This document shows, in pieces, positions 56,900 to 64,000 of a stretch of DNA of 64,000 bases; position 1 is the stretch's first letter; every line of letters begins with the position of its first letter. A program made the position numbers and the translations under genes. Under the pieces are notes generated by a model. The model worked only from the letters and a program-made list of their open reading frames with translations. It made no database searches and was not told the origin of the DNA. Location of the stretch: NCBI GenBank assembly GCA_024349245.1, contig JALDNG010000015.1:16083501-16147500 (forward strand), read 5' to 3'. The stretch comes from Neodontobutis hainanensis. Taxonomy: Eukaryota; Chordata; Actinopteri; Gobiiformes; Odontobutidae.

Positions 56900-59800
56900 G
56901 CTACACCCTCAGGAGCGTGCCACCACGGCAACTGTCTCCGTGGGAACAATACCACCTGTCGCTCGGGGCGACCGCACAATGGAGGCCAGATGGAGAGCAA
57001 AGGGTGGAGCACAGACCTGAGCAGAGGCATCACATCAGAATCTGTAGGTATTCCTCGAGCCAGGAGCCTATGGTTTTATTGTTTCTGTCTGAGTGTGTAA
57101 TACACTACATGACCATCTGGTTTCCTGCGCTTAACGTTTGTGTCTCAGTCCATTGTGTCTTTGTCTTTGATCAGCATAAACAGACATGCAAAAGTATCCA
57201 ACCAGGTCTTCACACGGATGAGAGGATGAGAGTTTTTTGCAACATGTGGCCTCATGTCTGTTTTTACTGGAGTCTTGTCTCTAAAACATGTATGTGGCTG
57301 TCTATACTTCAGCTGTTTTAACAGTTAGGGAGAAAATTCATTCAGTGTTTATGTATCCTGGTAAACTGGCCAATTGTTATGTGTGCCATTTAAGGTAAAT
57401 AAACTTCAATTAAAAAAAACAACATAAAGGCTAAATAGTATGTTAACACTGGCAGGGAATAAATACATTTACAGAAGCTTGATGCAATACAAACTAATCT
57501 GATGCAGTAATTACCCTTAAACCTCAAACAGATTTTTTCTAAGCTCTCTTCTGGTCTAATCCTGGTTTTTGGAGGTCTCCCATGTCTAGTCCGACCCCTC
57601 AGCGCCAAGCCCCTCCTGAACCAACGCGCCTCAGAACTAGACATAGACCTGGTCGCCCTGCAGTGTCTCCAGGCCTGGCTCTGCCTGCCCTCAAACTCAT
57701 TATAGACTCATATAGATTCTTTATATTAATAACTTTAATAAACACTTTACTCAGTCTGAGCCGTGTCAACAGTATTAATAAAACATATGGTGACAGTTTA
57801 TGTCTCGTTTAAAGTGTCACATAACAATGTACCATTTCTTTTAAAATACACACATTTTCTTTACTGACCATCACATGTAGCTGGTGTTCTGCTTAAGTGT
57901 CAGTGTAAGTCAAAGAAGCAGAAGTTGCCCTTTGTTTTTTGGAATTCACCGCAACAATAAACTAGAAATCCACTAGTAATCCACTTCTGCATCAGGTCAA
58001 CGCATCATCCTCTTCCACAAATTTAGTTTTTTTTTCTCCTGTGCTTTGCTGAATTACCCACGTTATTATTGAGAAACAGGAATTGAGCAGGAGCAGCCAC
58101 ACAATTACGAAACAAATTATGCTAATAAACATTTCCATGTATTTGTACATTATTGCAGCGTGTACTCTTCTCTATAGGTCTTTGTTTTAAATTAAAGCAA
58201 AATTTTACAAAAGCTGTATACTTTTGGCTTGATATGAATATTGCATTAAGAAAAAAAAACACAGAATAATGTATATCTTGTAGTTTTAAGACACAACCCT
58301 TTTTCCTCAGTAAAAGGGTCTGTCCTGATCCTGATCGCCCAGCTCCCATTCCGTCCACAATTAGCCTTTGAAAAGAAACTGTGAAGGAAGGAGCAGACGT
58401 GTTTTGTTTCTTCTCATTTGTGTAAAAAGCCGTGAATTTGAGTTTGTGTATAAATCCGCGGAGCCTGTCCCTGTCCCACATGCTGCCACTGGAGGTATGT
58501 AGGCCTGAATGGGACGGCGTTAATGTGAGAACAGTAAAGGTTTTCTGTCCTGTCAGGGTCGCCATCTGCTCTATATCCAGGCTGGCACCGTGCCCTGGTC
58601 CCAGCCCCTGGCACCTATACCCACTCTCGCATCAGAGATGAGTTTAGGTTTGTGCTAAAACAGAAAGCCAAACAGCACTGATTTTCTTCACGTGAGACAG
58701 TCTGTAACCTGATTGGAAGAATAATTTTAGTGTTTAGTTGTGTTTACAATGGTTTTGAGTTTCTATTTGTGTGATTAAGCATTTGTCTCGACAAAACAAA
58801 GGCATCCTGGTGTTTGAGAGGCAAGACAAGTGCGTCTTGTGTGCACACCTCTGCGTGAATACAGCCTCCAAGTGATTGGCTTTGTGTTGGAGAAGAGTGG
58901 GTGGGGAAGGTGTGTGACACGTTTTCTTTCCTTTGGCCGTGTTTGCGGCATGGGCGTGGGGAACAGGATGATGTCGGTGCCCACAACAAACCCAGCTGCT
59001 GGTTTTTCTTTTTTTACAAGCACATACACACAAACACATTGTCATGTTGGCACAATGCTGTTAATTTCTTTCTTTGTTTCCACACATCCTTTTTTTTTAA
59101 TGTTCTGAAAATAATGTATGTATAATGTCCTGGAGGTTTTCGAATTAGATTATATTTGCATTTGTAAGTAGTGTTATGTGTATGCTCTTTAATCCAATGC
59201 AGGATTTGAAGTTTGAGCCTAACATTTAATTTGTGACCCTCTGTGACTGGTGTAGTTTGTGTAGTAGAGTTTAGATCAAAGTGGAGAGGGATAATCAATG
59301 ATTGAGTAATTACAGGTGATGGCTATATGAACCTGAACATGGAGATTACGTAAAGAAAATCCTGTTACACAATGTTACAGGATTCTAAAATGTCTTAATT
59401 TTGAATAATTAACACAACCACAAAAGGAACAGTGTAGTGTACAGCCACCAAATCACCAAAAAAAGTGACAAATGTGATAGATGCCACAGGAACTGAACTT
59501 GCAACAAGTGAAACACAGCTGGCTAAAGTCTACAGCTGTTAGCACTTCTGGATACAATTACAACTTTCAGTTCAATTGAAGCACACCTGTTGGTCACCAA
59601 AACTGAGAAACATCATGTGCGGTTTACAGGCCGATGTATTGGAGCATCCTTGACTGGAGTTAAAGACTTTCAAACAGCTACTAATTTCTAATGCTGTTAA
59701 GATTCTTAGTAGCTAGGTCTCTATTTTCTTGAAGCAAACCCATCCTTCAGCGAGCTGCAGACACTTGATTTTAAAGAAATGACTAAAGGCAATGCCGTGA

Positions 59801-60695
59801 CTGCACTGACATTAACTGGTTAATAGATAATCTGATAATCTGTTAAATAAGTGTTGCAGAAAAACTCTTATCACTGTTTCATAATCAGATTTACTTTTTA
59901 CTCTCTACCTGAGTCAGAAGTACTTTTCACACCACTTTTTTATAAATTTGTTCCAGATTGTATAGAATGTGTCCTTTTGTATTCTAAGGGGGAAATAAAT
60001 TTTATGTACTTTTTAGCCATTTTCTCGTAATGGCTTTCTTACTTGGAATTCCCAATGACCTTTATCAGTCTTACTCCAGTTTGCTGTATCTATGTTGCCA
60101 AAATATAAATCTTCACATTTGCAAGAAATTTCAGTTCCAAGCACATAATTTACGTGTTTACCTTCATACCACTTTTTATCTTAATTATAACGTGCCACTT
60201 CATGAGAAGAGTCTTCTGAAGGCATCGAGCGTGCTAATTAGAGACAAGTGTTTTTGTTCATAGTGTGCATCATTCACCAAAAGGCTAGAAGTACCATCAC
60301 TGTAGCATTAGTGTAATCCATTTATCTTTGACATTGTTTAAATTAACTCTTGATGGAACCAGGGCTTTATTAGGGGTTACGTCAGAATTCAGCTTAAGTT
60401 TTAGAACAGCATTCTCATATAGGATTTGTTAACCCTTGCCATGTTTGGTGTACTAAAACAAACTCTGGTACGATTGCTTTGTTGGAAGGGTTCACTTGAA
60501 ACCAAACCTCCAACCCCTGAAAAGGTGGGTCTGAGTTCACTGCCAACTACACTTTGGACAGTAACCCTCACACGGACCACAGGCATTTAAATGGACAAAA
60601 ACAGAAAAAAACTATGTGAATTTAAAATGACACTTTTAGCAGTTGACTTAAAAAATATATATAATTTGACATTTTATGCTTTACAAAATGAGAAG

Positions 60696-60728
60696 ATTAG
60701 TTTTATTACTTCCTGTTTCTACAGCTGT
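60696..60728 (+). repeat. 33-bp direct repeat, copy 1
   Basis: ATTAGTTTTATTACTTCC followed by TGTTTCTACAGCTGT matches 61615-61647 with one mismatch. Confidence 0.6.
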
Positions 60729-61614
60729 ACAAAAACAAAACAATTTGCAATATGCCTTTAAAGTTTCATAATAGTTTGCATTGTATATTTTTCCTGTACA
60801 AATTAAACACATCAGAGGAAGTTAAGAAACCAGAAAGAGGTAGTACGTTAGTGTAACATTAACACAGATTAGGCACTAAATAACTAGTGCTTTATCAGTC
60901 ATATAAAACATATTGTTACAGATAGACCAGTTTAACAGTAAGTATAAGATTGAGTCTAATCTTGTGTCTGACTGAGAGTTGACTATGAGTGAATGTGCAT
61001 CTGAATGTGTTTGTGTGCGTACATGTGTGCTCTGAGGCTTAGTGGACAAACAGAGCTGTCATTAACCCTTGTATCTCCAGAGGACCACCCAGATGTGTGT
61101 GTGTGTGGCCCACAGACCTGTTTTGGGCCGCTACGTTATCTATCCACTCCAAAAGTTGTTCGTTTTTGTGGCATTGGAAGTGCCATTGTGGCAGAGGTGT
61201 AGATGAGCGTCACCGTGGCAACAATTTAAATGGAGACAGAGGAAGTGACCATTGTATAATCGGAACTAGAATTCGGAGCATACTGAACTTGGATGGAGCC
61301 ACTGTCACTGTGTTTGAAAGATCTTTTTCACTGACCCACACTTGAGTCCTGAACATGCCCTCAGCTCAGCTCAGAGACTCTCTGGTCAGTTTGAGTGCCC
61401 TGCTTGGACATAACATTAACTCTAACCTTGCACGTGCATTAAGCTACTTTATTTTGCCCATGCTGTATTACATTTAGTGAGCAGCAGCAACAAAAAACAC
61501 AATAACAAAATATGCCATAAGTCAAAATGTATAATAAATGTATGAAAGCTTCTAAATAACACTTTTTGCTTTTCTCTTGAAAAATAGATTCCATAAAACC
61601 AAATGGGTGGAACC

Positions 61615-61832
61615 ATTAGTTTTATTACTTCCTGTTTATACAGCTGTCCAGAGTGAACAAACAGAGCACGGCTTTGGGAAACACATTCATATTTCTTTGT
61701 TTCATGTTCGTGAAAGTTCATGACATTTATGAACTAAACTGACACTGTGCTGTAGAAAGGAGAGGCAGGGTGAAATTACAATGAACAATGTCACCACTAG
61801 GTGCAACCAAAAACTACATACTGCACCTTTAA
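61615..61832 (+). repeat. 33-bp direct repeat copy 2 and flanking fish repeat
   Basis: Starts with the copy of the 60696 repeat and ends CCACTAGGTGCAACCAAAAA then CTACATACTGCACCTTTAAG, a tail frequent in teleost intergenic DNA. The two copies are probably parts of the same repeat family. Confidence 0.5.
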
Positions 61833-62636
61833 GAACGCTTTTGATATTTTTTAATATATATTTATATTTATATATTTTTAATCAGTTTTGTCTTTGCATT
61901 TTTGTCCCATTTTAAAGGAATTAGAAACATACATCAGCAATCACCCCTCTTTAAATGAAGACCTATTAGCTCATGAAAATTTTGAGATAAATCACTGAGA
62001 TTCCAAACAATACAGTTAAAATCCAGCCTGTAAACCTGAATAATAAATACTGTATTATATTCCAGTTAAAGATTTTGAAAATTTTTGTAGACATCAAAGC
62101 AAAGAATGAAATCTGACCAGTTTTTATCCTGAATGTTTAAGTCAGTGTCAAATAAATGTAAAACCGGAAACAAAATAATAATAATAATTGTTTTATCCAT
62201 AAATTATCCATTAATCCAAACAGTGTCTTCCTTTGTATATGTATTCATATGTAATATTCATGTGCATATCTTGTCCCTGGGCCAGTTGTGAAGGTCTATG
62301 CGGCCAACGCCCTGGAGAACAGAGGGCACACTGTTGCAGCCACAGGAAGCGTGTGTGTGACTGTTGGAGCTGGAGAAAGGATGTTGGTCGGACAGTTTGC
62401 ACAGGTGTGTGTCGAGGATACGTGTGTTTGGACGAAGGAAAAGAGTGTCTGAGGTCTTCCAGTGTTGTCTGGCCTTTGAAACACCCATATAATGAGCTCC
62501 TTCGTGCCATCTTTAAACATACTCCATGCCAAAGACCAGTGTGTTGGATATAATGTTAGAAATAGAGGATTCTTTGTGTGTTGTTGCAGCTGTTGAATCA
62601 GTGCAGTATAGTGCATGGTTACTGCAGAGAATGCTG

Positions 62637-62960
62637 TGTCATGTCCCAAACTTGTCTAAGTAGTGTATTAAGTTCCTGTGTATTATTTTGAAATGTCTTA
62701 CTTCTGTTGAATTGTTAGTTTGACTTCCTGTCCTTGTGTCTTTCCCTCCGTTGGGATTACCTGCTCCGCCCTAATGTGCTTCACCTGTGTCTCATTATGT
62801 CATCCCTTTATAGTCTGTGTGTTTTCCCCTGTCCGTGGCTGGATTGTCTTCTCGAGTTGGTTGTTCCCTTGTGTTTGTTTGAATAAAAACTTTATACCAT
62901 AGTCTTCGTGTGGGTCTGCACCGTGAGTCCTGCCGGTCCTGAAAAGTTGGGTTCCTGACA
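62637..62960 (+). mobile_element. 5' LTR of a Ty3/gypsy-like retrotransposon
   Basis: 324 bp bounded by TGTCATGTCCC and GTTCCTGACA, giving short inverted ends TGTCA/TGACA. It has a TATA-like CCCTTTATAGTC near 62805-62816, an AATAAA at 62882, and the gag-like ATG 19 bp after the right end, all as in fish gypsy LTRs. The 3' LTR lies beyond the window, so target duplications cannot be checked and the left boundary is tentative. Confidence 0.7.
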
Positions 62961-63210
62961 GTACAATCCAGCCAGAAATATGGACTCCAGCGGACCCGGT
63001 TTTGTTGTCCTTCAGGCCCACGGTCAACGCCTTGACCAAATGGGGGAGCGGGTCATCTCGTTCCGCCAGGAGGTGACGGAGGCAGCTAGGAACCGGGAAC
63101 AGGCCTATTCTCGCCTATCAGCCCAGATGAACTTGTTGATGCAGCTGATGGAAGGGAGGAAGGCCTCACCAGTGTCTCCGGAGGTAGTTGACCCTTTCCA
63201 GGTGCATGAT

Positions 63211-63439
63211 TCTGCACCGTCTGCTTCAGCTCCGCCTGATTCTGCCCCGTCTGCTTCAGCTCCGCCTGATTCTGCCCCGTCTGCTTCAGCTCCGCCTGAT
63301 TCTGCCCCGTCTGCTTCAGCTCCGCCTGATTCTGCCCGTCTGCTTCAGCTCCGCCTGATTCTGCCCGTCTGCTTCAGCTCCGCCTGATTCTGCCCGTCTG
63401 CATCAGCTCCGCCTGATTCTGCCCGTTTGCTTCAGCTCC
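63211..63439 (+). repeat. Tandem array 1: 30-bp units, later 29-bp
   Basis: The unit TCTGCCCCGTCTGCTTCAGC then TCCGCCTGAT encodes a 10-residue SAPSASAPPD. Units 1-4 (63211-63330) are 30 bp. Units 5-7 (63331-63417) are 29 bp, each lacking one C, and a partial eighth (63418-63439) also lacks it. Confidence 0.95.
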
Positions 63440-63690
63440 AGCTCCTTCGAGCCAGCTCCAGCTCCTTCGAGCCAGCCCCAGATCCAGCTCCTTCCGAGCC
63501 AGCCCCAGCTCCAGCTCCTTCCGAGCCAGCCCCAGATCCAGCTCCTTCCGAGCCAGCCCCAGATCCAGCTCCAGCTCCTTCCGAGCCAGCCCCAGATCCA
63601 GCTCCAGCTCCTTCCGAGCCAGCCCCAGATCCAGCTCCAGCTCCTTCCGAGCCAGCCCCAGATCCAGCTCCAGCTCCTTCCGAGCAAGCC
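63440..63690 (+). repeat. Tandem array 2: 27- and 33-bp units
   Basis: The core CCAGATCCAGCTCC followed by AGCTCCTTCCGAGCCAG encodes repeated APDPAPAPSEP. Lengths alternate by the presence or absence of one CCAGCT hexamer. The first two units read CTTCGAG instead of CTTCCGAG. Confidence 0.9.
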
Positions 63691-63699
63691 CCAGATCCT

Positions 63700-64000
63700 G
63701 ACCTTGATCTGTCTGACCCTGATCCTGCTCCTGCCCCGCTGGACCCTGATCCTGCTCCTGCCCCGCTGGACCCTGATCCTGCTCCTGCCCCGCTGGACCT
63801 TGCTCCTGCCCCGCTGGACCTTGCTCCTGCCCCGCTGGACCCTGATCCTGCTCCTGCCCCGCTGGACCCTGATCCTGCTCCTGCCCCGCTGGACCTTGCT
63901 CCTGCCCCGCTGGACCCTGATCCTGCTCCTGCCCCGCTGGACCTTGCTCCGCCTGACCCGGACCCTGCCCCGCCGGACCCTGCTCCGCCTGACCCGGACC
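63700..64000 (+). repeat. Tandem array 3: 27- and 21-bp units, continuing past the window
   Basis: The unit CCTGATCCTGCTCCTGCC then CCGCTGGAC encodes PDPAPAPLD, with shorter CTTGCTCCTGCCCCGCTGGAC units. Near the end it grades into GCTCCGCCTGACCCGGACCC. All unit lengths are multiples of three, so the frame is preserved. Confidence 0.9.

Larger units (their letters stand above)
54586..62636. other. Intergenic DNA
   Basis: No gene recognised. It contains a family-B repeat fragment (56475-56570), a (CA)42 microsatellite, GC-richer blocks at 55780-56000, 57540-57690 and 58290-58640, and paired short repeats at 60696 and 61615. The 147-codon minus-strand frame ending at 58122 begins inside the 58 kb block; its second half is clearly low-complexity and AT-rich, so it is not called. 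Confidence 0.45.
62980..64000 (+). pseudogene. gag-like frame of a Ty3/gypsy-like element, partial at the window end, internally frame-broken
   Basis: The Gag-like structural protein begins MDSSGPGFVVLQAHGQRLDQ, the MD start typical of this fish group. A helical, probably coiled-coil segment follows (about residues 10-62), then a proline/alanine-rich domain encoded by three tandem arrays. The frame stops at 63385-63387 because repeat units from 63331 onward each lack one C. In total six single-C losses occur before 63481 (four TGCCCCG-to-TGCCCG, including a terminal partial unit, and two CTTCCGAG-to-CTTCGAG). They sum to minus six, so from 63481 the original frame is open again to the window edge. 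No capsid, zinc knuckle or pol is reached. The breaks could be real or sequence error in C-runs. No restored protein is given. Confidence 0.65.

Noticed and set aside
56713..57033. 106-codon minus-strand frame
   Set aside because: About a quarter is poly-VC from the CA microsatellite and the rest has no domain.
58122..58565. 147-codon minus-strand frame beginning MATLTGQKTF
   Set aside because: The first third is protein-like but the remainder is AT-rich low complexity, with no recognisable family; possibly a non-coding GC-richer block.
63403..63687. Minus-strand WSWIWGWLGRS repeat frame
   Set aside because: It is the antisense shadow of the proline-rich gag arrays.
1..64000. CRISPR arrays, rRNA or intact tRNA genes
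   Set aside because: No spaced direct-repeat arrays, rRNA motifs or intact tRNA B boxes were found; the only tRNA-like sequences are SINE or repeat heads.

Overview
The window is vertebrate nuclear DNA, almost certainly from a teleost fish. It is AT-rich, has spliced genes, and carries repeats of types common in fish: LINE 3' tails containing GGGATCAATAAAGT, a tRNA-derived SINE, a hAT-type MITE, Ty3/gypsy-style LTRs, and long CA and TA microsatellites. No bacterial or organellar features were seen. The species cannot be named from this sequence.

One gene is identified with high confidence. cdkn1c (p57Kip2 CDK inhibitor) lies on the + strand at about 2.58-4.88 kb. It has a TATA/CCAAT/GC-box promoter, two coding exons (2706-3240 and 3348-3463, 216 residues), an intron just after the stop codon, and a 3'UTR exon ending in AATAAA. 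The cyclin-binding CRNLFG motif, the CDK-binding region with PAFY, a basic KRKR nuclear signal and the EQTPRKRIR tail are all visible.

Downstream of cdkn1c, from about 5 to 62.6 kb, I found no other gene I can name. This stretch is intergenic or very intron-rich. It contains GC-richer patches that may be regulatory elements, some exon-like segments of uncertain status (7560-8371 minus, 27283-27406 plus, 43365-43562 minus, 51528-51644 minus), and many transposon remnants. The best-defined mobile elements are a 542-bp hAT-type MITE with an 8-bp target duplication (44539-45080), a 1.87-kb terminal-inverted-repeat element carrying exon-like sequence (46092-47961), a possible short LTR element with paired direct repeats (36235-37496), and a possible solo LTR (48661-49040).

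The right edge (62637-64000) is the 5' end of a Ty3/gypsy-like retrotransposon. It consists of a 324-bp LTR, a 19-bp leader, and a gag-like frame that runs into three successive proline-rich tandem arrays and leaves the window. The frame is broken inside the arrays by six single-C losses that add up to a multiple of three.

I did not find a clearly new biological system. The observations most worth checking are the gag repeat frame structure, the transposon with the captured exon, and the possible unidentified gene converging on cdkn1c. All family assignments come from reading the sequence and from memory of family features; no database was searched.
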